Shown: one piece after another, positions 1 through 14,500 of the stretch
How positions within the stretch are numbered: position 1 is the first letter of the stretch
Layout: each line of letters opens with the position of its first letter
Origin: Nepenthes gracilis
Lineage: Eukaryota > Streptophyta > Magnoliopsida > Caryophyllales > Nepenthaceae
Assembly (NCBI GenBank): GCA_033239525.1
Contig: BSYO01000036.1
Coordinates: forward strand, 7,648,126-7,712,125
Length of the DNA: 64,000 bases
Reading direction: 5' to 3'
The notes under the pieces: generated by a model
What the model saw: only the letters and a program-made list of their open reading frames with translations
The model's database searches: none
What the model was told of the DNA's origin: nothing
Position numbers and translations under genes: made by a program

Positions 1-3000
1 AGCAATGCACGGCAGTTCACACTTCTAGAACGCTGATGATTCAGCAAGGCCACACAAACACACACACCACACGGCAGCAGCTCCTACTATACCTAGCCAA
101 AATTTGGAAGAACAAAAGCAGCTTACAGCTGCTCATCTCAGCAAATAAATTAGCTGCTTCCCACGGCAGCTCATATCAGGAATAGAGCCAACAAAACTCA
201 GCCAAAATTGAAGCAAAATAAAAGCAGCCACAGCTGCATATCCCGGCTACTGAAGCAGCGGATGACCATGGCTGCTGAAGCAGCAGTTTCCTCACACCTA
301 AACAGCCATCTTAACAACCAATAATAATATACCACTAGGCAAAATTATAAGGAAACAGAACAGCAGATGAAATGAATCAGCAAAATTGGATTAAGACACC
401 CGGCTGAAGAAGGTTTTTAAGTGATGTTGAATCAGCCACAAGTACCCTTATCTGTATAAGAAGTACGTGAGAAAGGAAAAGAAGGAAAAGAAGAGGGAAC
501 CATGAGGGGAAAAGAGAAGGAGCCGAGAGAGAAGGAAGGGAAAAATGGAAGGAGAAAATAGAAGAGAAGCTAAGATGGAAAACTGAAGGCAGGGAGTTCA
601 GCTGAATGATATGGCAAGTGTACTTGAATCCCTTCTTTATTTGGTGTTTCTTATTGTTAATTCCTTTAAGTATTATTGATCTAATACTTAATTTGGCTAA
701 AGTCTTTGATCATATCATCAATTTGACATAATTATACTCGGTTGGAAGCTTAGAATCAGAATCATTAGCAGAATAGCCTCTGTAATTCGGCTGAACTGGC
801 GACCAAATGGTCTCCAAACCGGCCCAAATTTGATTTCCAATAAGCTCAACCTCTTATTTATGTCGTGACAAATCGGCTCAAAAAAATGGGCTAAACCGGT
901 CATTGAACTGGATCTCATATCAGTAACAGGACCAACCTTAGCACCTCTGCTGATATCCGAAATTACAGCCTATGAACTAGGCCCCAATAGGGCTGAACCG
1001 GCAGCCATAGTGTCTTGTGGTGATGCTAAAGTGTCACACTGTAAAATTTAGTCCCGAACTGGTCATGAATTGGCCACCAAAACAGAAGCAAAAGTTGTCT
1101 GCATCAGAACATTACTAATGCAGAATCTGCAATTACAATTTTGACTCAAATTTGCTGAAAAATCAGCTTGAACTGGTGGGGAACCAAATGTATTCTTAAA
1201 TATGGGTCTCTTAGCTGTAATTGGACTCTCCGAATCAGTTAAGAACCGGTCTCGAATTGGCCATAAAACCAAAAAGACAGAACCGGTCCTTTACATCCCT
1301 GCTGAAGCTGAATGTGGCAGCTTGGAAAAGATTGATTGAACCGGACTTAAATTGGTTGAACAGGCAGTTGGCCCAACTATAGTATCATGTACTAAGGTTG
1401 ACCTACCCATTAGTGAATCGGCCACCCAAAACGCTTTGAAATGGATACTAAACTGGACCCTTGAACAGCACCAAAACTGGCCCAACATCCCCAAAGCTGA
1501 TTCTGGTAGTCCAAGAAAATGGACTGAACCAACCCTGAACCAATTGAACCAGCAGTTTCCCCGGCCAAGTTATCATGTACTAAGGTTGAATTGTCAACCT
1601 GTGAAATTGTGGCCAAAAATGCCTTGGAAAGAATATTGAACCGGGCTCCTAAGTAGTGATAGAACCGAGTGATGGTATCCAGGTTGATGTTGGAATTTGG
1701 GCCACTGAACCGGTCCATTTTGTATACCAAACAAATTGAACCGGTACCCAAATTAATCAATATATTATGAGAAAATATTAAAGTATAAACCGGTAAAAAT
1801 ATGCCTTGAACCAACCACCTAACCAGGCCCTAAAACCCGCAAATGAACCGGCTAACATTTTTGTTGATGGAAATTGCCTTGAACCATTGAACCGGTTCAT
1901 CCAAACCAGTTCACAAGTGATGAAAATTATTAATAATAATCTGTGCGGACCAATCCCTTGAACCGGCTATTAATCGGCCATGAACTGATAACCAAATCCA
2001 CAAGTAATTGTGCTAAGAAATCACCCCGAATTGGCCCTAAACTGATTACCGTACTGGCAATCAAATCAGCCGAATATATTACATGTAAAATTTAAATTTT
2101 AAGGATTGAAACCATTAAAACAAATAATGCATTGATTTCTGTTATGATTTACAGTTTATTACCAAATATTATATTTTATATTTCGGTGTATGTTTTAATA
2201 TTATGAAAACTTTGCATAATGATAAGTATGCTATGGAAGCTTTGTATGCTCAAAGAATGATAAACATTTTCTCCCGAAGTGAAGAAAATTAAAGAAAGAA
2301 TTATTACGAACAAGGAAAAAGCTTCCATACAAAGTTATCAAGTTTTGAAGAAGTAAGAAATTGGACTAAGAAATTATTTCAGCGGGTAATATTCCCTGGT
2401 ATGCCATAAATATTACAGGAGAAACTCAAGAGGTTACCCTAGCAGTGGATTTTAGCGGGTGATATTTCTTGACATGCCTTAAAATATTACAATGAAAACT
2501 CAATGACTGCTTCTCGGCTATGGGGGTATTTTTGGTGGTATTTTTGTTATTTAGCCCCGTGTATTTAGTTAAAAGTATACCGCTCACCATGAGCTGCTGA
2601 ATTGTATGGGTCTATTCCTTAAATTGTGTGGAAGTATACACAATCCTTTTTTCAATTGACCGCTTCGTTAGCTGGTAAGGCCAACTAGCCTTAATTCCTA
2701 AAGATAAATGATTAAATGACAAATGATAATTAATAATCAGAAAAGAAAAATTAAATAAGTCAAAATTTCATGCATGTTCTTGAATGTATTTTATTTATCT
2801 GAATTATATATTTATTTTAAATATAAATGTACATGCCTTTGCTTTTATTCTGTACCTTACTAAATATTTGGCTCACTCTCTTACTATTTTCCTAATTCCT
2901 CAAATAGGGGACACGAGTTGGTGTCTGGTGATTAGGAGTGAAATCAAAAGTTGATTAGGTTCAAATAGTGATGAGTTGTAATGTATTGTAATGGGTAAAT

Positions 3001-3315
3001 TTGATCTTAGGGAATTATGTACTCCATCTTGTAATGAATAGAAAAACTAAAAAAATATACAATATTAGTATTGATCATTTAGTTATGCTTTCGCAAATTA
3101 TTATGGATATTATTTGTACTTCTGCAGATTTTTATGGTAATAATTTTTGATTCCTAGTAGCATCTCTAAAAAATTCGATACCATATTCTAGTCGTACGGG
3201 GTTGGAGCCGCTTGATATGATATCCTATGGATCCTATGTACAAAAGTTATATATTTTATGGATTTGTATGTAATATGACGTCTCATTAAGGCATATGAGG
3301 ACATGGGACGTCACA
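1..3315 (+). mobile_element. LTR of a large Ty3/gypsy-like family (family A), left end outside the window
   Basis: The right end is ...GGGACGTCACA at 3315, the terminus expected for an LTR read on the plus strand. The same family lies at 30542-34449 in inverse orientation, which lets the limits be read. Inside are a TATA-like TGTATAAG near 453, a purine-rich stretch at 470-600, and GGCAAGTGTAC at 613 (putative 5' splice site). An AACCGG-rich zone lies at 720-2070, two palindromes around GGCATGCC at 2385-2417 and 2456-2492, and a TATACCGCTCACCA box near 2576. No primer-binding site follows 3315, so this is a 3' LTR or a solo LTR. It appears inserted in another LTR whose right part is 3316-3578. 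Short ORFs here are not coding. Confidence 0.7.
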
Positions 3316-3578
3316 GGACTGCAATGCACTAGAGTTGCTCAAGCATGCCTCGAGCGGGCACAATCTGCCAATGATTGCTTGAGCGTCCCTCAAGGGAGTC
3401 TCAGGCGTTAACCCCATGACTTTTGATGTTTAGGCGCCAGTTAAACTTCTTTCAAATGTCGAGTCATTCAATCTAATTTTAACTGTTTAACCTAATTTTT
3501 TATATCTTTTGATTTTAATTTTAATTATATTAGTTTAATCAATTAAGATTAATACTAATTAAGGACTCGGGTCTTACA
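3316..3578 (-). mobile_element. Right-hand remnant of another LTR (family F)
   Basis: It ends GTCTTACA at 3578, the reverse complement of an LTR start TGTAAGAC. It contains the CTCGAGCG and CTTGAGCG cluster (3338-3400) seen near the start of other minus-strand LTRs in this window (15822, 43607, 56340). It was probably split by the family A LTR, with the other half left of the window. Confidence 0.55.
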
Positions 3579-5199
3579 ATGTCTGTACATACTTCGCAAC
3601 TTATAGTCTTTCACTATAAGAAAAGGGATCTCCAAATTAATAATACTTTGTTAGTCCTTTCAATTTAGTTTTTAATCATGTTAAAAAACTTTTAACCTTA
3701 TACCACTTACAAATATTAGTCCAATTTGAGTTGATGATAATTGTTACCTATCTTTTTTTTCTATATATCGCTTTAGGTGTCAATATATTTTTAATTTTCA
3801 CACGTATAATTTTATTTTTATATTTTTCACAGTGAATTGTATTGGACGGCACTTGTTTAACACTGTTTTTTATCTTCATTGTTCACAACAAACATGAATC
3901 CTAGAAGAGAGTTTCTTCATATTCTAAGCCATTGAACAAACACTAAAAAATCCTATTGAGCTATACATCACCCAATATTTCTTAAAAATGGAAAAATATC
4001 CTAACATGTCACCATCTCGATAGCATTTATATATCGACCAAGAAAACCCTTTCCTCAAGTGATAGCTAATATTTAAAATATTGGCATTTTTGCTTCTTTA
4101 GCTCTTAGAAGTTTAAATAAATGCATTTTAAATATATGTAAAATTTTAAATATTCTAAGAAATGAAATTCATATATTTTGTGAAGGTATAAAAGAAGCAT
4201 GGATAAAAAATATATATATATATGGTATTTTTTTAATGACTTAAAAATATCATAATTGATTTCGATAAAATTATCTAAAACTCTTCAAATAGATTAATAG
4301 ATAATTAAAAGTTGGGAATAAAATTGGGAAGAGTGAGAAGTCAAGAATATGTTGACACTTTCCTATTAATATAACGTCTTAGAAAACTATGAAAAGCCTC
4401 TTCTTGCCATCGCAAGCATGGGCATATCATACCCAGTAAGAAGGCAACAGAACTAAATTGCCACAGCGTCTTTCACCTCAGACTTGGTGCAAAATCTCCC
4501 AGATCTATTACCAAAAGGCAAAAATCAAAATATTTTGATGCGTTATGGCATATATCATCCTGCCTCTACAATTGAGATCTCTCTTTGTACATGTCACTTT
4601 CTGAATTCCATATTAGTTGCCGTGTTAATGCCTGTCCTGTGAGCTACTAGCAAACATAATATGCCCGTAACAACTGTGTCATCTCTCATGTAGAAAACAT
4701 CTCTTCATCTCGGAGAATAAGCTTCACTATTACATGCACACGCATTTTCACGCCAAGGAAATCATAGCCAGTGCGCTTCACAATATAATGAGAAAAACCA
4801 ACAGATGCTGAAATCATTAGTACAGATGACAAAATGACAACTTAACTTCAGTTTACAATGTATCACCAAATCACATAAATGGTAAGTCGATAAAAATAGG
4901 GGCATAAGCCAGATACTACCCTAGCAACTATTGATTCAAATCAACTGCTATTGACAATCAGTGCAGCATATTGGTAAACTTCTCTTCTTCCAACTATGGA
5001 AGAGAGGTCCTAATCTATTTTGTAAGGAAAGTTCTGCTACCTGACTCTGCCTTACATAAGAAAATGAAAGCAAACTTACAGTAATAGCCAATTGCTGCTT
5101 TCTGCCACAAGCTTTCTAAATGTAGATCCCTTCCACGAGCACTAAGCTCGGCCTTCATTAAATGTGTGTGACTTTATCGAAAACAAGACTAGCCACGTC
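3579..5199. other. 3' flank of Z-ISO, no gene seen
   Basis: AT-rich sequence between the last LTR remnant and the Z-ISO stop codon. It should hold the Z-ISO 3' UTR and poly(A) site near 5000-5199, but no single poly(A) signal stands out. There is a short TA run near 4208-4224. I see no ORF with a recognisable product. Confidence 0.5.
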
Positions 5200-5535
5200 C
5201 TACCAATGGAGCTGAAAACTCGAGGACTGCATTATAGGATGAGCAAAGTACACACCTAATGTCAGGACAGTGATTGTCAAATATGGCAAGCGAATAAATT
5301 CCTTATAATAATCTTTTGGCAATTTCTGGCGTCCATCAATGATAGCGGCGAAAGGAATGATGCTTGTCCGGGTCTTCAGTATCTCAAAAGCCTTCCCATG
5401 TCGTAAAGCCAACCTTCTATCCCCATTCCAAACACCCAATAAATGGTGTCCAATTAAGCCAACAGAGGCAGCAACTGCTACAGAATTTCCAATCCATACA
5501 GTGTGAGCCAGGCACCATATCACCTGCCCAACCAT
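5200..5535 (-). CDS. Z-ISO: Z-ISO exon 4 (C-terminal NnrU region)
   Basis: Residues 261-371 plus TAG stop, from [12 protein letters not shown] to a terminus rich in Ser, Phe and Trp. Cys268 and His271 are the other expected heme ligands. The [10 protein letters not shown] stretch is family-diagnostic. The acceptor is TTTTAG at 5536-5541. Confidence 0.94.
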   Translation of the reverse strand: MVGQVIWCLAHTVWIGNSVAVAASVGLIGHHLLGVWNGDRRLALRHGKAFEILKTRTSIIPFAAIIDGRQKLPKDYYKEFIRLPYLTITVLTLGVYFAHPIMQSSSFQLHW

Positions 5536-8500
5536 CTAAAAGAAGGGGCTCTAAATTAGCACGTCTAATAGAATTATGGGAGTAAGAACAAATGAGTATA
5601 AAATGAAGTGATGAGGGTATACAAAGAAGAAATGGGAGCATACAAAGATGTAATGACAGTATACGACGTAGTAATGAGAGAGAGAGAACATTCATTATAA
5701 CATGATGGTGGAATATATTTAGAAGGTGCAATGGTAAGGGTGTCGCCTGGATTTGAGTTTCTTGCATTACTATAAGATTGTGTACATTAAACCCAAGTAT
5801 TCATTCCTCCCCCAGGATCCCACCTAGTAGAAGCGCTTCATACACTGGACTGCATTTTTTGATGGAATATATTTAAACAAAGTTCAATAACCCAAAAAAA
5901 AAAAAAAATTGATGAGTGCTTTACTTGACTAAAATTTATATTCCTGTAAATTAAAAGCATTAACGAAGTCAGCCTTGGCTAGTGTGTGAATCAATTTAGA
6001 AACATGAAAACAAAAAAATATCTGGCAGTTTCTCAAATTATCAGCCATTCAAGTGAGAGTTTTAAGAGGAGTTTACTTGTGGATGCCTGGTAATTCTCAT
6101 TATTCCTGCTTCCCAGAGATGCATTTTCGGCTTCTCCACAGCTGCTACTTCTAATAAATTAAAGGTTGAGGGGTAGAGGAAAAAGAAAGAGATAAACGAG
6201 GAGAACCAAACAAGTTGATGAACTCCAGGAACACTTTGCAGCTGCCATAATTGGATTCCTTCATATCTGTGGTTAATGAAGTAAACCTGAGCAAAAAGAA
6301 CCCCAGAAAATTTCATGATAGAATGCAACCGTAGCATTTGGAGCCTTATTATTTAATACCAAAGCATTAGCTAAAAAAATAAAATTCTTGCCAGATAAAT
6401 AATAAGGGGTCATCTTACAATGGTGCTGACAGCCAATGGAAGAGAAATTCCAGCGAATAGAACACGGAATGCACGTTCTCCTACAATTTTCTCACCCACA
6501 TCCCTGAGACTGGCCAGCCCACTGTGGACAGCAGCAAATATGATGGTAAGGCTCAGCATAGTAACCTGCAGAAGTTAACTGCGAAAATGAAATGTCTAAA
6601 CTCAAATGAGAAAGCACTATCAAGTGAGTCATCGAGGTCTCATCAGTTTGATGACTGTAAAATTTTAAACCACACATCAGGGTAACTGAATTTGATATAG
6701 AAGATGCATAAATAATCACAATCAAGCCCATTCTACAGAAAGTAGCAGGCTTGTCTCTTTATAAACCCATTTGTCCATCTATGCACCACACATTTCAGAA
6801 CTGTTTGCTACTCCAGACGAAGAATTTCAGTATATGCAAAATGGGGAAAGACAGAAAGCACACAATTGAAATACTCACCACTAATATGAATACAAAATGG
6901 CCTATGTTCTGTTGGAATGGGTCACTCTTATACAAGTCTCATGCCCTTATGCATATTGGCTTTACAGTTGATGGAGATTGGTGCAGCATTGAAGCACAGG
7001 AGTTCGAAAAGTCTAGGAGTTCAGGAAGTCAGGGAGTTCAGTACGAGTAGCTCTGTTCTTCCTGAAACGGACAAAAACCACGAACCTCAATCATTTCGGG
7101 AACTCGGTTGTCACTTATGGGATTTTTCTGCGAATTCCATACTCGCCTATAAAAGGAGAAATGATATTGAGGCTTCTTACACAGAAAATCTAATCAGTCA
7201 ACTCAAAAACATGGAGAGCAAAAAGAGGTAGCAACACAAAAGGAGGGGAAGAAGAAAAGATGATGCTGTCCCCGCTTGATGAACAGTGGCTGATCCACAG
7301 CCAGATTCCTTCCATTTCTTTGGTTTGTTGTTTCAAGATTAGAATAAAGAACATCTATTGGTCCTGATTTCTCATTATATCTTTTATTGTGCTCATTTTC
7401 TGTATGACGCTTTGTTCATGTTTGGGTTGTTGAAATCCACCGTGGAAATGAGTTGGTGTATTTATTTTTATTGTTTATTGTTGAAGTTTATACGGACCCA
7501 GGTCTCATGGGTCTTTACTTTTGTGAAAGGACTTTCCCTTAAAAATCTTGATGTTGTGTTTTTCTTGGTTTCGGTGGTCGTGTGTTCCTGTAGTTATTTT
7601 GTCCATCATCGTCTGCATAAGAAATGAATGCTCCAACTTCCAAGCCAGTATTCTGTATATAAAAGACTCGGATATTCAGACAATGGGGACCTAACATTTA
7701 AGAATATTCCATCCTCATAGACTTCCCAAGGCTTCTAATGTGTTTCCAATGTCAACTTACACTCCATTCCTATACAATTGCACAGAGCAGAGGGATGATG
7801 AAGAAAGAAGCAATATAACTGCTCTTTTCCAATTTCGTCTACTATAACTTCTCATGCCTAGTTAAGGCATTGCTGTAAGGATTCACATGGTACAATGGAA
7901 TTCGAATCTCTTAACATCGTCAGCCACCATCCTCTCCCAATTAAACACAAGAAATAAAATTGCCATTAAACATACAAATTGCACAATCAATTTTAGTTAG
8001 AAACCTTATCAATTAAGAAAAAATCAGAAGATCTTATATCCAAAATATTTCTACTAGATTTAGAGATCTGGTTACAAATAAGAAAAATGCAATCACTATC
8101 AGCCACTTTTATTTCCCAATTGAACATGACTACATGAGAATAAAAACTACAATTAAGCACACAAATTGTACAATCAATTTTAGTTAGAAGCCCTTCTCAA
8201 CTAAGAAAACATGGGACCTTGCATCCACAATAGTTCTGCTAGATTTAGAAATCTAGTTATAAATAACCTTCTTAAGGGAGCTCCTTCACAACCACACTTG
8301 TGAAGAATCGATAAAACTAACCTCAACCAACATATCAACTGAATAATAGCAAATACAATAAGAAAATGAACAACAAACTAATAGTACGTTTTATAACCAA
8401 AGTTTGAACAATATACCCAAATATGTCGAATGATGGAATACAAATAGTACCTCAAATTGATGCCCAAAGCTTCCCATTCTTCTCTTTTCACCTTCCTCAC

Positions 8501-11500
8501 TCTTCCTTGGGGCGCTCTTTGTGTTTAAACTAGCTCAGATTACTAAAAAACTTTGATATTTATACACATATTAGTGTTTATACGCCCTCATGTGAGTATC
8601 AGGTATGAACCTTCTCAAAACAGCGCAATGCCCTTCAACTGCACATAAGGCATGAACCTTTTTGTCAATCCACACACATGCACCCTTCAGGCGTATATCA
8701 GAAACAGAGATTTTGTCCATTTTGTAAACAAGTAACCCAACGGGCACCCATTATGTGACAATCTTCAATGCCAGTAAAAATCTTTCACTCAAGCAAATCT
8801 TTATATAAATATTGAGCAAATCACCAAATGACATATCCAATTAGTGTAGGACTTACAAGGAAATGACCCAGAATCGTCATCTCTTGTCTCTTCGGTGACC
8901 AATCGTCACAACCATATAGATGCACCTTGTCTCTTCAGTGACCAATCGTCATCTCTTGCTTGCTATCAATTTCCCCTCCATCTCATTCACCTTTTACACA
9001 TGCATCAGGTGTGAATCCTTCTGTGAACCCATGCATGTGCACCCTTTAGTCGCTCATAGGGAGTAAACCTTTTTGTTAATCCACGCACATGTACCCTACA
9101 AGGGCGTATCAAGTACAGAAATTCTGTCCAACTTGCACACATGTGCCCATCATGTACCGATCTATAACGTCATTGATTTCCTCCACTGGAGCGAATTCTT
9201 GTAATAATATTGAACAAACCACCAAATGAAATATCTAATGGGTGTGCGAATAATAAGAAAACAACCCAAAGCCTAACAAACTTGCCCTTATGACCCTGTG
9301 TGGGCACCTTACCTTATCGACAGGCATTTGCTATCTCTTACCCGCTAGTAGCTTCTTCTCTACCAGGGCACAAAATTTAAACTCTACAAGTTTGCATGAT
9401 ACTGTGACGGAACGAATTTTTTTTTCTAGATAATTCCGTCAATACATATACAAAAACTAGAGTCAAAACTCAAAACATTTAAATTCTACAGAAATTTCGA
9501 CAAAATTTCCTTTATAACTAGATGAAAACAAAATATATAACCTATGTAAAAATAAACCTATGCAAGCACACGACTATTCAATTATCACAACACACATGCA
9601 CAGTACCACAAGCGCTATAACCATCAACACATAATTCCATCACTGACACAGGATCATTAGAGGCCGTATAATTTACCACGACTATTACATTCAACATCCC
9701 TATCCACTATACCAAAATTCAAAATAGAGATGCCGTCTAGGGCTTGTAATAAAATCCAGAAAAGAAACATATAGAGGAAGCTGAACTATATACCTGCGGA
9801 AGCATAAATCCCTATTTTGTAACATTCATGACATATATTTCATATACATTATCCATAGACAAAATCAAATAATTATATTTAAACTATTCCTTCCCAAAAT
9901 TTTTAAGATAGCATTTAGGTCTCCAAAAGTTCGCTGGCTAAGCTTTCCCTACTCCTCAATAGGGACAAGCTCAACTGTTTCATCTGGAGGGAAAAAACAA
10001 AACAGTGAGCCAAAGCCCAACAAGGTACAGTAAAAACATGCAGTAAATTCCATTATACAGAACAGTTATGTAGATATACAAAATTATGGAAATATTCAGA
10101 GGCAGAGCAGTGAAACAAAGAAGCCATAATTCGATAATTAGGCTTCAAAAATTATAAATCGGTAAACATAAATCAGAAGTCGAAAATTGATATCAAATCT
10201 AAGAAATTCTAGAAACCTCCTTTTTCTATCAGAAAGAACCGAACTAGTAAACCCTACTAGTTGAGGGGGCGAATAATCGAAAATAAATTGTGTTCACTTC
10301 ACACGATCCAATGTCGAAAACAGAACAAAAAGATTCCTTCTCGTGGGATCTGTACAGAAATGCCTCCCGGAGATAGGCTAGAAACAAAAAATTACCATCT
10401 ACAATCTGCTGCTGATACTCGAGAGTCAGTCACTGACTGAGCTGGAATGATACTCTTCCCTTTATCTGCTGTCCTTGCCTTCTTAGATAGTCCTAAAGAC
10501 CCTACGTTTGATTCAGTACTGAAACTCATCCGGCTAGCAGCTCTCTTTGCAAAGAATCTTTGAGTCTCCACCTCCTTCTCATAAATCATAGCCCTATCCA
10601 AAATATCAGCATAAGTCTGGAGCTTGTGGACTGACAATTGCCTCCTGATATCATCCCGCAACCCTTGTTGGAATTTCTTTGCTTTTCTTACTTCATCCTC
10701 TACGAAATACAGTAAGAATCGGGACAGCTCAGTGAACTTTGCGTCGTACTCCGTCACAATCATATTTCTCTGTCTCAACCGGATGAACTCTTACTCTTTC
10801 TGATCTTGAAGACTGGATAGGAAATATTTCTCCATGAAGGCGTCCTCGAACATCTTCCATATTATCTCGTCGTCGAGCACGCCTAACGCCCCTCTTTTTC
10901 ATACTCCACAAACTATCAACTTCACCTTCCAGCTTGTTTACAACAAAAGAAACTTTCTCCTAGTCAATATACCAAATCATAGCAAAAAGTTTCTTCATCC
11001 TTTTCAGCCAAACATCCGCTTCTGTCGGATCAGGCTTACCCAAAAATCCCGGTGCTCACTCCACTGTGAATCTATCATACATTGTCGGAGCAGGATTTGT
11101 CGGAGCTAGCTCAAGTACAGGGACCAAAGCCATATGACGCTGCTCTACAGATTCAACCACATTTGTCATCCTCTCTAACAGATCCACGTACGCAAGCTCT
11201 CGATCGTGGGGAGTACTAGCACCACCATGATTGTTTTTTCGATTCCTCCTACTGGCCATCTTAGATCCTATAGCAAAGAATACGCACAGCATTATAAACT
11301 TTAAGAAATCAAGTTAAGGGAAGGAGTTATCAGTGACTTAATAAAATTCGAACCTAGCCTAAGGACCAACCTGTTAAACATCCTAGTTGCCTTAGCTACC
11401 CCGACCTATTCCTACAGAAAATTAAGCATATGCTTCCGCTTTTTGATCAATCAAATCTTAAGGCATCTCATTTCTCTGATACCAACTGTGACGGAACATT

Positions 11501-14500
11501 TTTTTTTTTCAGATAGTTTCGTTAATACATATACAGAAACTAGAGCCAAAACTCAAAACATTTAAATTCTTCAGAAATTTCGATAGAATTTCCTTTATAA
11601 TTGGATGAAAACAAAAAATATAACCTGTATAAAAATAAACCGTACAAGTACACAACTATTTAATTATCACAACACACTCTACAACACACATGCATAGTAC
11701 CACAACCACCATAACCATCAACACATAATTCCATCACTGACACAGGATCATCAGAGACCGTATAATTTACCATGGGTATTACATTCAACATCCCTATCCA
11801 CTATACCAAAATTCAAAATAAAGATGCCATCTAAGACAAGTAATAAAATCCAGAAAAGAAATATATAGCAGAAGCTAAACTATGTACCTGCGGAAGCATA
11901 AATCATTGTTTCGTCACATTCATGATATACATTTCATATACACTATCCATAGACAAAATCAAGTAATTACATTTAAATTATTCCTTCCCAAAATTTTCAA
12001 GATAGCGTTCAGGTCTCCAAAAGTTCGCTTACTAAGCTTTCTACTCCTCCTCGTCAGAGACAAGCTATGCAGAACAGTTATGCAAATATAAATCATGGAA
12101 ATATTCAGAGGTAGGGCAGTGCATGAAAACAGAGAAGGCATAATTCGATAATAATCAAGCTTCGAAAATTATAAATCAGTAAACATAAATCAGAAGTCGG
12201 AAATTGATATCAAATCTATAAAATTCTAGAAATCTCCTTTTTTTCTATCAGAAAGGACCAAACTAGTAGACCCTACTAGTCGAGGGGGCAAATAATCGAA
12301 AATAGATTGTATTCACTCCACACAATCTAAGGCCAGAAACAAAACAGAAAGATCCCGTGGGATCTGTACAGAAATGCCTCCCGAAGGTAGGCCAGAAACA
12401 GAAAACTACCCTCTAGATTAACGCCCTGAGGAAGGGCGGACTACGTACAACTTCATAAACAGAGTTATCCTCGATTACCACCATAACATTCTAAGGCATG
12501 CTGGAGAATATTACTTGACTGAACATCAGTACTAGGTCCACTTTTCTTACAGAATTAGCTTAACTTAGGGCCAAAAGCTCATATTTCATAGTCAAATTTC
12601 CTATTTCATAATCAGAATCCAACATATCCAAAAGCCAGTCCAAAATTCATACATTCAGTCTTTCAAATAATTCAAAGGGCAGTCAAAATTTTATAATACA
12701 ATTCCCTACAAACCTATCAGTTACAATTTGTTTAATGAACATTAACAAGGCACCAAATATAAATTTTAATGCAAAAATTTAAGATTTTAAAACGTAAAAC
12801 CCTCAAATTTCGTTCTCAGTTTTGGGGTAATCGGTCAGACACGAAACCAGGCGCACAACATGATCCAAACAGCAATTTTGAAGCCAAAATCCGTGATAGT
12901 CATGAACATACATAAATTTTAGCAGTAAAATCATACAAAACATACAATACTCGCAACAAATCAGAAGGGGCAAGGGTTTTGAAGCTTAAATAACGAAAAT
13001 GGAGACAAATGAAATGGTAAAAACGGAAAATAATGTGCAAGGTACACTTACCTGAGCTCGATCTACATTTATTTTTATCCGAATCGAATCGGAACGGATA
13101 GATTTTCCCCTTTCTTCCCCTTTGCGAAACCCTCGCGTTCTGCTCTTTCCCTCTTCATTTCTGCTCACAGCTCCAGCCTTCTCTTTTCCTTATTTTCCCA
13201 AAATCCCCAAATCAAAATAAGGAGAGGGATCACGTGGAGGTGGCGTGTCCAACACCCCTTTCCCCTGCTTCTACATTTTTTTCCTCTACTTTTAAGTTTC
13301 TCCAACGTTATGTTGCTATTATTATTATTATTGTTGTTTGTTATTATTATTATTATATAATACGTTATATATATATATACATATCCATTTTTCTTTAAAT
13401 CATAAAAACCCAAATCGATATTCGAACGATCGAACGAGCGCATTTCAAACGCTAGCTCATCAGATCCAATTATTCTTCAAAATTTTATAATATTTAATTA
13501 ATTTTTTCTCGCTCCCGAATTACCCAAAATTACCAAAAATAATAAATAAATCTCAATTTAATCGAATAAAAATATTTCGGGATGTTACAGATACCCTCTT
13601 CGCTCCATAGATATACTTGGAGTACCACCATCCCCTTTGGGCGCCTTCACAATGGTAAGGTCGCTCTTGTTGGCATACCATCTTGGCTTCCTCATGACCA
13701 ACTTGAATGCTCCCGTCTCCATGCCACAAATGAAAAGCTTTTGGTGAGCTACCATTGAACATTGCCAATCATCATGCAAAAGTCCTAATTATCAAGATTG
13801 CTTGTTGAAATCCAACTCAACTGAACATTTGGTGCACACCAAACACCTCTCAGCATAAGTCTCATCCCATTACTTACCTACATGTCACGAATTCGAACCC
13901 AAGCAAGTAAAATCAATAAATAATTAATTCTCGATTAACAAACAGATAAATCCCAAGCCAGTTTGACATAACAGACAGACAAAAAATTTCAACATTGAAT
14001 AATAAATGATATGAATCGACCCAAAACTCATCACAGGATCTTATCGAACAATTGTCCGAAAAATATGAATATGACATACTCCAAACAGTCTTTTTTTTTT
14101 TTTTTGATAAGCATACTCCAAACAGTCATAAGGGAGATAACCAAATAATGACAACAATTTATCCACATAATATAATAAATCCATAAATTCTTAACACACT
14201 GACCAAAGGCTCACACTCGGCCCACTCTAATGTTCAAAGATATAACCCATAATAAATCCAATCCAAAAGGAACAAAATACAACCAATATCATTCATCTAA
14301 ACAGATATAATACTCACCAGAGTATACAATGCCGTATTAGATCTCGTTTAGCTCCTATAATATATCTCAAGCCCTCTACTCTGGAGGAAAAAAATAGAAA
14401 AACATGAGCCTAATACTCAGCAAGTATCATATATGTAAACAAATGTGTCCAAGAAATCGAAGAGATGGTCCAAGAACAAATGTCAAATCAAATAACTGAT

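Larger units (their letters stand above)
9403..13589 (-). mobile_element. Ty3/gypsy element with deleted interior (5' LTR, gag, partial 3' LTR)
   Basis: The element is bounded by a 5-bp target duplication GATAC at 9398-9402 and 13590-13594, and is inserted in the copia element. On the minus strand it reads 5' LTR (13589-11487), primer site, gag (11259-10392), then directly the inner part of the 3' LTR (about 10396-9403). All of pol and the first part of the 3' LTR are gone, consistent with illegitimate recombination. Confidence 0.85.

Noticed and set aside
5364..5767. Plus-strand and shifted minus-strand ORFs over Z-ISO exon 4 and intron 3
   Set aside because: Shadows of the real exon or of intron sequence.
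7358..7627. 89-codon hydrophobic ORF in intron 1
   Set aside because: T-rich sequence, opposite strand to the gene, no known family.
13883..13900. ATTCGAACCC as a tRNA T-arm
   Set aside because: No cloverleaf partners nearby; it is the LTR terminus TGTCACGAATTCG.
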